Part shown: piece by piece, positions 21,969 to 46,300 of the stretch | How positions within the stretch are numbered: the stretch's first letter is position 1 | Layout of the letters: the number at the start of each line of letters is the position of its first letter | NCBI GenBank assembly: GCA_949358305.1 | Contig: OX442324.1 | Span: forward strand, 4,346,001 to 4,410,000 | DNA from: Strigamia acuminata | Taxonomy: Eukaryota > Arthropoda > Chilopoda > Geophilomorpha > Linotaeniidae | Direction of reading: 5' to 3' | Length of the DNA stretch: 64,000 nucleotides | Notes under the pieces: model-generated | Told to the model about the DNA's origin: nothing | What the model saw: only the letters and a program-made list of their open reading frames with translations | Databases searched by the model: none | Translations under genes and position numbers: made by a program

Positions 21969-22298
21969 GTGTAAATGCTCAAATAGAACGCAGGGTACCC
22001 ATTCTATGCGGTATCCATTACAACGCGTGTCTAAATTGACCAAAACAACCGAATTCAATATCTAAATGAAACAAAACGACTAAAATAAATGTCTAAATTG
22101 AACAAAACGACTAAAATAAATACCTAACTTGAACAAAACGACTAAAATAAATATCTAACTTGAACAAAACGACTAAAATAAATATCTAAATTGAACAAAA
22201 CGACTAAAATAAATGTCTAAATTGATCAAGAGCACTAGAAAAATTGCGCAGGAAATATAGGGTCTGTAAATAAAACACCTATTAGAGCATTTGCAGTA
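21969..22298. mobile_element. MITE-like element with about seven 31-bp repeats, copy 3
   Basis: Left end AGTGTAAATGCTCAAATAG and right end complement ACTGCAAATGCTCTAATAG. The interior (about 22031-22245) has about seven tandem units of type CTAAATTGAACAAAACGACT plus AAAATAAATGT, the complement of the units at 19232-19478. It lies just past the PRORP copy A stop codon. Confidence 0.78.
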
Positions 22299-22331
22299 AT
22301 GAATGGCGAGTCATTTTCAAACACACAAAAC

Positions 22332-24155
22332 TTAATTTTGAACAATTTTATTACAGCATAACCATTTTTCTGGAATTACTGATCCAAAAGGAGTTAATGT
22401 TTTCTCGTCTTCTTCGGAACATGGAATATGCACTGATGTTTCTGTTCTTTGAGCAATTGGTTTGAATGTGGTCGGTGGCTACAATTGTCAGAAATAAATA
22501 AAAATCAACTGTAAAAATAATGCTGCGTTTATTATTTTTAAACGTACCAAAAGTTCTAATTCATCGTTCTTGTTAATAAGATAGTAAATTTGATGACTCC
22601 ATTGCCATTTTCGAAATATGTCAGACAAATATCTATTTTTTAAGCAAACAATGTGATCTCGCATAAAATCGTTTGAAACAAAACATGTGTTAGGTCCACT
22701 TGCGAGCGTAGCGTGCAGTAGAAACGTATCATCTTCGCTTCTACAACAGAAAACATTTCATCAAAATCACTTTGATTTTATCTTCTCCAGCAATCAACTT
22801 ACAAACTTTCTGTGAGAAAACAGTGACTGAGCTGTTTTATGGAAGCAAGGGCCGATTTTGGCCACGTATTCATATGATGTTTCCCTAATACCAAAATATT
22901 CTTATAGTTTTTAACTGCAGCAAGATGCTTAAGCACACGGATGAGCTACAAAAAGAAAAAAATCACTCAAATTTCCATTGCACAATCATATTGTGGTAAA
23001 TTATATTACTTGTTGTGATAATGCATTTTTAGAAGGATTCAGAAGATTATTGTACGCTACATTGAGTCCATCGACAACCACATCGTACGGACCAGTCGAC
23101 CTGATAAAATTCTCGAACGCCCTTAATTCAATCGAATTTGTTTTCAGAAATAAATCTCTTCCTTTAATGACCGAATTCATCACGTCGTCACGCAACCTCG
23201 TAAACTCCTCATCAGAAATGACGTTCTTCTCCAAATAACTATCGCAATGGGCGCAATAACCACTGAAAAATTAAAAAAATTAATTATAATTCCAATATCC
23301 TCCGAAATTTAATAATTTAATCGCATACTCTGGAAATATCGTAACGTATTTTCCAACGTAATTTTTCTTGTTCAAGTTCGCTTGCATCTTGTCGGTTATC
23401 CTCGATGGAACCGTCAGTTTCTTCGAAGCAATGAAATCCACAAGTTTACAAACTGTCGACATACTTTCGTCGTCTTCGCATAAATTCGACCATTCAATTA
23501 TAATTTCGTTACTTGGTATGGGATTAAATGATTTCAATGTTTCGTAACCAATATCGAATTTCTTATTCCTAAATGCGGCCAAAACGAACGCATTATACGC
23601 ATCGTCCGATATTTTCTCTCCGTTTCGTTTAATTGTGTTCATTAGTTCGATTCCGTTCATCCACAACTTCGTCCCGGCCAATGCAAAAATGCACGTATTC
23701 AAAACCTCGGTGTTGTAGCCTAAATCCATCCTTTGCAAGTCGTTGTACACGTCTAAAATCTGTTGCTCGTTATCTCCATCGCACTGTGAAGCACAAAGTT
23801 TCAGGAAAAGTTTCAAAGTTGATACATTTGGAGTTTTATTTTTATGATTTAAATAAGACATCAGTGACTTTGCAGTCATTAATTGATTTTCCGACAGTAA
23901 ATGCCTCATAACTGAGCCGGGAAAAGCCTCTTCGGACACAACCTGCTCAGTAGACACTGTCTTCGATTTAATAGTGTCCCATTCAATTTCCGAACGCCAT
24001 TCGTTCCCAACAAGCATTTCTTTCAATATTCGTTGCATCGGTGGTTGCTTCGCCCGCCATTGACCAGGATTACTTGTCCGCTCAATTTTGGTCGACAGGG
24101 TTCTCATTTTATATGTAAGCGGCCTCAAAAACACTCTCGGTAAAGTATATGCCAT
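22332..24155 (-). CDS. PRORP: Proteinaceous RNase P (MRPP3-type), copy A, about 520 aa
   Basis: Exons 23329-24155, 23010-23262, 22803-22945, 22548-22740 and 22332-22478 join in phase (2,0,2,0). The first 275 residues are PPR-like helical repeats ([35 protein letters not shown]). A zinc-binding CAHC follows (GYCAHCD), with the C-terminal WLCC completing the site. The NYN/PIN-like metallonuclease shows catalytic aspartates in [17 protein letters not shown] and SNDFMRDH. In animals this is the nuclease subunit of mitochondrial RNase P, cleaving tRNA 5' leaders with TRMT10C and SDR5C1. The basic N-terminus ([17 protein letters not shown]) fits a mitochondrial presequence. A second copy is at 59906-61728. 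Confidence 0.9.
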
Positions 24156-24649
24156 TATAAACTAAAATGATGCAAGCAAAACTTGGACACCCCGCTCCTT
24201 TCTATACATACTTCACGAACTAGCTCAGTCTGTCGGCGAACACGCAGACTAAATTTTACAAATCAAGTGTAAGCGCCATATTGAGAACCGCAAAACGATG
24301 AACCAAAATAAATAAATACAAAGCTTTTATTGAATATATGAGCAGTGTTTTAATAAAACGAAAAAGAAAAAAAAAAATACATTTTTCACACACCTCTTAA
24401 TATACAAAGAGAACCTTACCTACAAGCAAACTTAGGTTGTGGATAAACTTCCAAGCACAAAATTAATTCTAGCACTAACGAAATCAAAAATAACTCAATC
24501 TACATTTTTTGATCATTCAGCTACTTAAATAATTTTCAAATAAAAATAAAAATCACATTACTACATACAGACTTTAATTATATACAGTGGGACAATTTGG
24601 CCACTTAAATGTGCAATCTACTAAGAACTTAAAAATCTAATCAAACTTC

Positions 24650-36219
<11,570 letters not shown>

Positions 36220-36660
36220 TTTCGTCCAACAAGAAGCTGAAATCTAAAAACCCACGCTGACTCTAAACCGAATATGAAATAACAGTTGACTGTTAGCTTT
36301 CCAGATTTTAGCACTAGATGACAGCATGCATATTGGCTGTGTGGTAGCGCCATCTCTGGTCAAAATGTAACATTTTCTTTACGTTTTTTTTTTTTATTAT
36401 TTTTTATTATTTTTCTTTGTTTATTTTAAATGCTAGTAACGGGATATCTCGATTCTAAACATTAAAATTTAAGTGGTACGTAAAAAGGAGATAAAATGTT
36501 TTTTTTTTCGATAATTTTAATTGAAAATAGTTCATTACCATACCTCGAGCAAATCTTTAGAAGCTATCCAAGTGCTATCCAGGCTATGTCATTACGTCAT
36601 CTATAACCCTCAATTTTTATTGGTTAAAAGCGAAAAAATTCGGCCACGTCATCAACCATG
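36220..36660. promoter_or_regulatory. Head-to-head promoter region, OGT (long) and beta-thymosin
   Basis: OGT's upstream first exon and its 5'UTR (to about 36360, with a possible upstream ATG at 36351-36353) face the thymosin 5' non-coding exon (about 36640-36758). The intervening sequence is AT-rich. ATGGCGCTACC and GACGCCATTTTAC near the two presumed starts look like YY1-type CGCCAT start-site elements. Shared regulation is an inference from layout. Confidence 0.45.
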
Positions 36661-36758
36661 TGACGCCATTTTACTGCTACATCTTCTGCTCCTTGACCTA
36701 CAACGAGCAACCCACAACTCGTCCAACCAACCGACTGTAGCGGAACCTGTAGAGCGTG
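36640..36758 (+). other. Beta-thymosin 5' non-coding exon (upstream promoter)
   Basis: Ends at a consensus donor, GCGTG|GTAAGT, after a pyrimidine/CpG-containing stretch. It is open only in short frames, so it is read as 5'UTR. The next exon is probably 38981-39013 or 41041-41187. Transcript evidence is needed to place the start. Confidence 0.45.
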
Positions 36759-38613
36759 GTAAGTTAACAATTTGAACTTTTTTTATTAATGAAATATCTA
36801 AAAAGTATATTTCTATATATATTATATTCATTCTACTGCTTATAAGATTTTAAATTTCTGTATATTTTTAAAAACACTGTTTTGCAAACGCCTTGTTTGT
36901 TGCTCTTAAAGATGTGATACTTTTGAGAGAGAAAAACCACTCCCAAAAATCTTAGAAATTTCATTTTTACCCGTTAAATATTTCCATTAACTAGAAAAAG
37001 AATTCGAGAAATGTAATTTTCAAGTTGCGAGTTTCAAAAAAACAATTATTATTTGAAACTAAGAAAAATATTTTTGTTGGCTTAGTCGAATGGAAAAAGG
37101 GAAATCCTGTGATCAAATTTCCTGCCCTTTTTTTAAGTAAAACTTAAAAGACAAAAAAAAAACACATTTTGTTTTAAACCCATTAAATTTTATTATAATT
37201 GCTAATTACAATCACAATTATGGAAGTTAAAAGATGAGGTCATACACACCAGAATGAGAGCACAAAAAAAAAATAGAAAGGAAAAAAACTTAAAATAATT
37301 TAATTTATTCTAAACCACAGATGAATATAATTAAAATATTTTCTAAATTTTAAAATGTTTTCTACGGTTATTCGAAATCTTATCTGATATAAACAACAAA
37401 TCAATTTTTCGAGACAAATTTACTGTTCTCAACAGCACTTGATAGATAAATCCACAATAGAGAACCGTGAGGGCATTATCGCCTCGCGCCCGCATGATAC
37501 CCAATGTTAAAAAAAAAATGACTCCACAACTGAGATTTCTGAATATTTTAAGCTGGTTATTATTGTTTTTATTTAGGTTTTTTTTTTAAAAAAAATCAAT
37601 TTTTATTAATAGTACTTGATGATATGTAACAAGAGTAGCCGTTGGCCACTTTTGATGAGTTTGAATCGGGTGAGCGACCTGGCCCACTTAATGGTCACTC
37701 AGGTCTGGCAAATTGATTTAAGGCCGAATATTTTTGACAGAACCAATGATTGATGGTCATTACTTAAAAATTATTCATGTTTTTCGAGCGTGTGAATTTC
37801 TTGTGGAAAAGATGTGATAACTCTAGTGTTTGCTGTAGTAATGGCTAGTTTAGGTTTATGACTAGGAATGCTAAGTGGGGAAGAAAATCGAGGTTCAAGG
37901 TCAATTTATTCAACTATTTTCCACGATGGTTATCTGCAATGATGCTTTTGTCTCACTCAAATGAGTTTTATGTTCCCTGTGGTCTAATAATAGCTTTTGG
38001 GATCCATTTTGATAAATTTTGAAAACAAAAGAAAATGGCTGTCGATGAGGTCATCTCACTTTTTATGAAATTTCGTGCTAATTTCTTTGTTTTGAATCAC
38101 TTTTTGCATGTTTGTTTCACGATTTAATTACTGAGAAATGCAGTAGCTTAAATTCTTTTTAATTTTTTTAATTTTTCTACTTTATTTTTTTTTTAAGTGC
38201 ATTTTTCTAATGTAAAAAATTGTGTATTCAAATGTATCACCTCAAGCTGGAGGGCAGGAGAAGTTGACCTTGTGTTGAACTTGAATCTGCAATGAAAGAA
38301 CTCTAGTCTAACTAAACAGACGATAAAAACCTCTCTCGGAAACAGATTTCATGCTTGAGAGCTCTAATTATGCACCTCAATACTCTTCATAAGTTTTACT
38401 TAGAACATCCCGGATGAAAATATCAACTTGGCTTGACATCGGATGTGGAGATTAATTGCGCATTTCACACTCGAAAATGTCAGATTAGATTCCCAAGTCA
38501 TGACTAAGTTTGGTTTATTTAAAAAAGATTTATATTGTAAACAAATTTCCAGTGAACATGAGCTGCCATTTTAATGACGGCGGCCCATTTTCGTTTTTTC
38601 AAAACGAACATGA

Positions 38614-38635
38614 GCCGCCATTGACTAATGGCGGC
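38614..38635. repeat. Perfect palindrome with paired CGCCAT (YY1-like) motifs
   Basis: Arms GCCGCCATT and AATGGCGGC with a 4-nt spacer. The palindrome is the second half of a roughly 52-bp tandem duplication (about 38555-38650) in a thymosin intron. Confidence 0.6.
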
Positions 38636-38980
38636 CCATCTTCGGTTTTTTTAATAATTCGAGAAAATTTAATTATTAAAATGGAGTTATCCTGCATTTG
38701 AAGAATTTAAGTATTTTTTTTTGAAGAAAAAAGTGGGAAAAGTGTCTCGGTTTTGATCACTCGAGAGAAACTTCCTTGTGGATTAAAAATTCTGTTACGG
38801 TTTTATGATCACTCGTACGACAGTCGAGTGCAAAGTAATTAGAAACGGTCTACTCAAGTTCACGCAATTTCTTCTTTTTTTTCACCAACTCACCCGATTG
38901 GAAGAATTTTTAAAAAGGTACTTAACTTAAAGTTATTCCGTGAGGCAAATCATTCAGTTTTCAACTTTTGTTCCTGTGCA

Positions 38981-39013
38981 GATTGTCTGTATTTTCTGGT
39001 AAAATGGTCAGAG
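38981..39013 (+). other. Possible alternative thymosin exon adding an N-terminal MVR start
   Basis: A good acceptor (TTCCTGTGCAG) precedes ATGGTCAGAG|GTAAGA. Spliced to 41041 it reads MVRVTLEPTIMSSPTKELPK, in frame with the downstream start. This would give a 10-residue longer N-terminus. Confidence 0.4.
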
Positions 39014-40225
39014 GTAAGAATAAGTTTTAAGTTTGGCTTTGGTTACCGGCTCTTTCGCATTCTCTAATTCATGATTTGAAAACGACCAACGGAAAAGAAA
39101 GAAAAAATCATTTTTTTATGAATTTAAAAATTTCAACCAAATAAGATTTTTTAACGTGTCGTATTCGTTGAATTAGATAATGTGGAAAGGGGAAGAAAAA
39201 AAGTTTTCATGTTTTTTTTGTGTATTGGGGGAGTCTGACAGATTAAAATCTGTCTAACTCCAAGCTGTGTTAAGGTTTATTTTGTGCGATTCCGGTTTTA
39301 CCAGCCCACGGAATTTGAGTGTGCACCATTTTGGAATTACTCAGACTTTGGGCCGTTTTGTTGAGTGGTTTTGAGGAAATCCGATGAATCATTTTGTAAA
39401 TACACTGTGGAATTTCTGGAAAGTTTTGTGAAATACAATCCCTTAAAAGATCCATACTTTTGCCTTATCGTTTTTTTGTTTTTAAAATAAATAAGCAAAA
39501 ACACGAGCATTAGTCATGACTCATGAGACAATTTCCTGCATAACAAGACCGAGAGAGAGAAAAAAATGTTTTACTTTTAGGTCACAAAGGAAAGTTGAAT
39601 TAATGACATTGTTAATAAGAGAAGTTGAAGCATTTATTTCCCCCCACTCCATTCTAGTTGATTATCTTGATAACGACCTTTGCTCCTTTCCTTACTTTTG
39701 GCCTCGTTTTTAGGCCTAACTTGGGCGGCGATATGGAAATACACATGATTTTTTTTTTAATTCAAAATAACAATGAGAAGGCAAATTATATCCTTGGATG
39801 AATGGAATGGACTTCACAGGAGATAAAAATTGGAGGAAAGCTTTGAAAACGTGTCATTTATCAAAAAAAAAATTATTTTGTTTAATAAGGGTCAAATTGA
39901 AATCTCGAAATGAGGTTTAGTTGCCAATAATTGGAGTGCTAAAATATGTAGAACATTTTGATCGAAAATTAAAATAAGGGAGAGACGAAAAAAATTGATT
40001 TTTCTTACTAGAAATTGGAATAAATAAATTAAAATTTCATTAAGTATTTTTTGTTGAATTAGGAAATCGATTTTGAGGATTTTTGGTGTTTCTTGTTTGT
40101 TAGAATTGAGGGAAAAAATAATTTCGAGATTTTTGTAAATGCATATTGGCCAAACAAGTAACATGAATGGCAGCTGCAACTCGTACTTGGGGTTCTGTCC
40201 CAGGAATGAGTCACAGCAGGCAGAC

Positions 40226-40324
40226 CTATTTATAAGACCAAGCTCATTTTGTTCCCACTCCCCTCGCAGCTGCTTGTACATTTGGTCGGATTCTTGCCTG
40301 TTCTTCATTTTTCTTTCTACTCAG
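40226..40324 (+). promoter_or_regulatory. TATA promoter and second 5' exon of beta-thymosin
   Basis: TATA box in CTATTTATAAGAC (40226-40238) is followed about 25-30 bp later by a pyrimidine-rich stretch and a non-coding exon ending ACTCAG|GTAGGT at 40324. A CAGCTG E-box lies upstream near 40172. This looks like a tissue-regulated alternative promoter 740 bp before the first common coding exon. Confidence 0.5.
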
Positions 40325-41060
40325 GTAGGTGATTCGGGTTCGTGTATTCATGTTTTGACTAGAAAATGTTGGTTTTTGAAAAATTATCCATTTTATTTTT
40401 TCCATTTTATGGAGGAGAAAAAATGAGTAATGAGTCATTATAAGACTTCTTTTGTTCGAGCAGCACAATGACCTTTGAACTCAACTCGACTCGCATTTCA
40501 TTTCGAGTTGAAGGTTTATTGTGGCCATTTCGAATCTCCTGTTCTCGCAACGATTTGGCTTGTTGGGAAAACATTTTTTGTGTTCATAATTTGCAACAAT
40601 GTTGCAAAAATAAGTGTGTATCAAGTTTTGAAAAATATATATTTCTATTTAAAAGAAAAAAAAAATTTTTTTAGCAGATGGTCAAAAACTGACCACAGCC
40701 TTTAATTTGGTCATTGCCCTAAAATCTGGCGGAATGGTTAATAAAGAGTTGATCTACTCCTTAAAGGCATTTTGAAAAATGATTTATATCCATACTTATT
40801 TTTTTTTTGTTTTAATTAGATAAATAATTGCGAATAAAAAATGTATATTCGATAAGGGACAAATAAAGGATAAGGAATGGACGAAAGATGAATGGCGGCC
40901 TTGATTTAAGTGCCACTTGTTTGTCTCTTGTTAATAAATTATTCAAGGAATGTGTAAACCAAACCCATGACCTCTCTGCGGGCACCCATACAATATTCGG
41001 TTCAGTTCTAAATTTATTGATAATTTTTTTTTTTTTTTAGTTACTTTAGAACCAACCATT

Positions 41061-42732
41061 ATGTCGAGCCCAACAAAAGAATTGCCCAAAGTTCCAGTGG
41101 ACATGAAAAACGAGCTGACCAATTTCGATGTGAAAAAAATGAAGCACACTGAAGTGCAGGAGAAAATAAACCTTCCATCAATGCAAGGTATAAAATGAGT
41201 AACTATACATCTAGCACACATCGGTGTAAAATGAGTAATGATACATCTGGCACATATTTTTCTATGTTGATGTTTCAGCTGCTGATTGAAAGATGCACTC
41301 AATTGACATTTATTTAAAGTTTTTGAGGTGCCATAAAAACTGGAAAATAAATGTAAAATTGTTGATTTTGCTTGAAAATATCGGTGACTCTTTAACCCAG
41401 TTTCTATATTTTTTTTCCAGCATGAATCGCGCATAAATATTTAATTTTATAAGTACGGTATCTTTAAGTGTCAATCAGTGTGCTTGTTTCTTATCGTTTT
41501 GTGGAACAAAGTGTTGCTTATGTAAGGCTGTAATTTTTTACTTTGAAGTTTCAACTTCACGTCTCAAATTCATAATGGATGCGTTGTTTGTTTGTTTATT
41601 TTATATTTTGTAATGACATAGTAATCATCATTTTTTTTATGCACGTTACTTGGAACAGATGTAAAACAGGAAAAAGATCGCAACAACCTAATGCAGGGCA
41701 TTGAGAGTTTTGAGAAAAAAAAGCTTCATCGGTCAGAGACTCTGGAAAAAATTACACTTCCAAATGCGCAAGGTGACCAAGTGGACGAGTTATAACAAAA
41801 AACACCTACAACTAGACATTTAATCAACTAAACTTACTGAAAATATTAAATTTATTTAGTCAAATGTCCTAATTTTTGTGTCCTAATGTCGGCCATTTTT
41901 GTTCGTCGCCATTTTGTGCGAGTAAATGGTCGAAGATATATTTTAATTATATTTATAATACTAATTCATTTGTTCTTAGGTGGAGTAAAACACATAAAAG
42001 GCTAATTTTATTAACTTTTAACCTAGGAATTTTTAGTTCCAGCCTCATAATTCTAATATTAAAAATCCATCACTAATAATAATGGAAAAAAAATGGTGTT
42101 TTTGAGTTTGTTTTCACACTTTCTCGCCAATTTCAGATGTTGCCCAGGAAAAGGCTCAAACTGCGGTTATCAAAGGGGTGGAGGAATTTTCTAAGGAGTC
42201 TTTGAAGCATTCCGAGACACGAGAGGAGAATATTTTGCCGGATAAAGATGGTAAATATTAGACATGTTTCGTGTGGAGTTTAATTTTTCCTTTATTGTGA
42301 TGTGATATTTTGAAATCGGACTATACAACATGATATAGTCAAATAGTTTAGCTTGCAAATTTTTTTTTTTTGTGTTGCTCAATTACGGTTTCCTGTCAAC
42401 TAAGAGATTATATATTCATGTTGTTGCAGGAAATTACGTAATTTATACTGTTTGGCATATTTTTCTATGTTAAATTTTTATTTTTTTTATTTTTTTCTCT
42501 TAAAGCTATTGAACAAGAGAAGGAAATCAATGATCGTAGTTCTAAACTGAAAGAGGGTATCGCAGGTTTCAATCCTTCCAAGCTGAAACCAACCGAAACT
42601 CAAGAAAAAAATACTTTGCCGACTGTCGAAGGTATTTTTATAAAATTTAAAAAAAAAAAAATTTAAATTTGGGGACTAATTTATATTTATTTATTTCTAG
42701 TTATTGAGCAGGAAAAGAAAGTTGGCGCATAA
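41061..42732 (+). CDS. Multi-repeat beta-thymosin (actin-binding), 170 aa, four repeats
   Basis: Coding exons 41061-41187, 41659-41772, 42137-42250, 42506-42631 and 42701-42732 are all in phase 1. Each of the first four carries one thymosin-beta/WH2 repeat: a helix (LTNFDVKKMKHTEVQEK; IESFEKKKLHRSETLEK; VEEFSKESLKHSETREE; IAGFNPSKLKPTETQEK) followed by an LP motif. The actin-binding LKHTET-like core varies between repeats. Such proteins (Drosophila ciboulot, nematode tetrathymosin) bind G-actin and promote or buffer filament growth. One repeat per exon implies growth by exon duplication. AATAAA at 43296-43301 is a likely polyA signal. Confidence 0.93.
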
Positions 42733-43295
42733 TAAATTTCCAGTTTGTTTTTGTACTTGAATAAATCCACTGCAACTCATTCCAGTTTGTACAGTGACGC
42801 TTAATGGTGTCTAGGTGCATTTTTTTAAGAAAAGAAAATTTAAAAAAAAAAAAATACCAAAAAACTGGTTGCTAAAAATAATTGAAGGAAAAAAAATCAA
42901 ATGAAATTATTCTGTAAAGAGCTTCATTCCAAAAGCAAAACTATTTTTATTTGACAAATAATTAACTGAAGGTCCAAATTTGTGCTTACGAAAAAAAAAG
43001 TTCCATTTTATTCCTGTTAAGCTAATAGGTAGATAAAAATTTATTGCTCATCACAGGTGCATTGATCATTCGAAGGTCATTCATTGCCTTCCCAAAAAAG
43101 GTGTACTTAAAAATTACAATAATTAATTAATTTTTTGAGTGAATTTTCTAATGGATTTAGTTTAGGATGTTACAATTTGTATTCAAATGGTGCTGACTTT
43201 AAATTTTTTTTTTAAGAGATGTTTATGAAAATTTGTATTGACGCATTTTTGAAATAATTTGATATGCATAATTTTTTTTTCAATGTAGTGGAATT

Positions 43296-43336
43296 AATAA
43301 AATGTTTCATGGTAAAAAAAAAAAAAAACCTTTATT
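43296..43336. terminator. Converging polyA signals of thymosin (+) and DIS3 (-)
   Basis: Plus-strand AATAAA at 43296-43301 and minus-strand AATAAA (TTTATT at 43331-43336) lie 30 bp apart, so the two 3' ends overlap or nearly touch. Confidence 0.65.
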
Positions 43337-43374
43337 TCATTTTTACTCGAGAAAAAATAACAACAAAAGGGGAT

Positions 43375-46300
43375 TTATTTTGTTTTGAGTTTTTTCGATG
43401 GGGGTTGGTGGGGATCACTTAAACTAGATACACTAAAACCAGGAATCTGAAATCCACAAGAAAATAATTAAAACCTTAACTCTAGGAAGCAAATAATAGA
43501 GCACTCACATTGGGCTGCACCAGCTTCACTTCCAATTTCTGGTGTTGAATGTTGCTATCGTTAACACAAATACGAACAACGACTTTATCGAATAATTTCA
43601 CCTTAACGCCATTGATCATGTGAGAAGGTTCCTGAAATATAAAAAAATTGTTATTTCTTCAAAATATGAATTAGCAATTGTGAAGTATATAAAAACTCAC
43701 GTCTTCATTATACACAAAAGGCACAATTTCTTTCTTGCCGCTCATTAAAAACAACGGAATCTCTAAGCCAAATCGCGGAATAAGAATCTGCAATGCGTTT
43801 TGTTTCACGAAGAAGACGTAGCCTTCTTCTTGGCTTTCTCTCCGCTTGAAAAATATCTAAAATCGAATAAAGACATTTAGAAAATTAAATTACAAAAAAT
43901 TGTAACCAGCATTCTTACGTGCGTGTTTAAATTCACAGAAGCTCGACCGGCATATTGAGCCATTTTGTGGCGATAGTTTAAATTCACGCATAAATCCTGA
44001 GCTTTTTGAACATCTACCAAGTCGTTATAAGTCGAATCTGCTCCAATCGCTACAGCGAGAAGTCTGTGAACGATTATGTCGGCGTATCTACGAATTGGTG
44101 ACGTGAAGTGCGTATAAATCGGTGTGGCCAGACCGTAGTGACAAAAATCATCTTTATCTTCACTGCCAGAACAGAAATAAACTGCTTGCGTCATGCATCG
44201 GGTTGCAAGAAGCAGCAACATTGTGTGAAAATACGGACTTTTGGGCAATACAGCTTTTTGCAATGAATCGGACAACGCCTTGCCGCTTTCAACTGCAATA
44301 TCGAAACCCTAATAACAAAATTAAATTAAATTAGATATCATTTTTTTTTAATATAATAAAAATATGCAAAATATTTCTATACTTGTGATTTGCCAGCCTT
44401 GATTAATGGCTCAAAGTTTCCCAAAGGCGGAATCGGATGTCTTCGCAGCAGCGAACACTCCGGAAAGTACTCATAAATCTTTTCCGCAACCGTAATGTTT
44501 GCTAGAAGCATGAACTCCTCAACCATCGAATTTGTGTCGCGTAATTCTTTAGATTCGACATCAATCGGCTCGCAAGTTTCACTGGCAATAGTGAACCGAA
44601 TCTCGCTCGAAGCCAAAACCAAAGCGCCATTATCTAATCGTTTCTTCTTCAGTATTTTAGCTAGTTTATTCAAATTCCTTAACGTCAAAGCCAATTCGTC
44701 GTCTCTAGAAGGCGTGTCAATTATTAGTTGAGCTTCAGCGTAAGTTAAAGACGCCTACAAATAAAAAATAATAATTAAGTAAATTAATCAAAAACTAACA
44801 AAATCACTAGGACACGTTCAAAGTTTCGGTTTTTACTATTTTTACCATTTCTATAAATGAAATGGCATCAAAAACAGCCAAAAACCACAACTGGACTGGT
44901 TTATGAATCGATAAACTAAAACTTTGAACGCAGCAACTGTTTAATTCCTTACGTTTGATCTGATAACACTTTTAGTAAATTTCTGTTTCACTATCTCAGC
45001 CTTCGATGTCATCTCCCAAATGGCCGAAAAAGCCAGTCTGTCTTCATTAGATCGAAGACTGCATAAATTTGAACTAAGCAATTGTGGTACCATGTCGATT
45101 CTTTTATCGACTAAATAAACAGTCGTTCCTCGGTGAGCAGCTTCGATATCCAGAGGAGTGTTTGGTCTAATGAAGTGCGACACGTCTGCTATGTGCACGG
45201 CAACCTGTGAATTAATTCGCTTTTAAGCAACAACAAAAAAAAACGTGAAATGTCATTTTGTTTTACTTCGTAGTTTCCGTTTGCAAGTTGTTTGCAATGA
45301 AGAGCGTCGTCTATGTCTGTACATCCCGGTGGATCGACACTGCAGATAACTGTCTGCCGCAAGTCCACTCTGCTTGCTAAATCGCTCTTCTTAATGCTCC
45401 ACGGAAGCTTCGGCAAGCAACTCTCAACGACTTCCGAGAACACCGAATGAGGAACATCGTGTTCGAGTAACAGCACTTCATTTTCAGTGTCTTTCGTTCC
45501 AGTTTCACCAAGCTGTTTAATAAAATGGCCCCATGGATACTGCGATTTGCAATCCCACGAGTCAATTGCAACTAAAATACGCTGGTTTTGAAGCACTTCT
45601 GCTTGTCTCGTTTCGATTTTAATTCTTGGAATTCGTCTGTCGGCCGGGATGACAATATGGTAATTCCCCGCCTGAAACGTTTAAATTATTAACAAATTTT
45701 GTTATTTAAACAAATAAATTGATCAACAGCGTTACATTCGTCACGGGCGATGGTTGCAGTATTCCGCAATAGTGTTTGAATTGTTTCCTGATTATTCCTA
45801 CGACTTTTCCAGTTGGTTTCCTCATTATTTTCTTAATTTTTCCCCCATTCTTGTTCTTCAATAAAACTTCGCCATCTTCTTCATCAACTTCGGCATCGAT
45901 GACGATGTCGGACGGTGCTGACCACTGGCTTTTAGGCAATAATTCAACTGCAACGGTGTAATCATTAATGGCTCGATTCTGATTGATTTTCCCTTGAATT
46001 AGAATCTAGAATAAAAAAATTATTATTTAGTTTGAATCTTCGTTGTGTAAGGCCGGATATTTACAGGATCATCGCGTCCTTCTATGAAAACCGAACCCTC
46101 GAGATAATTCTCACGACTCGTACGATATTTTCCTTGAAAATACACGCCTTTCTTAATCCCACTTTGGATTTCAGTCAACGATAAATGCTGCGGAAACAAA
46201 GCAACTTTCCCGGAGTCGTAATTTCTCTGCTCTTCGCATCGAACCAACTTGTCGGCCATTTGTAATTGATTCTTAAGGGATAAGACGTAATCAGAAACTG

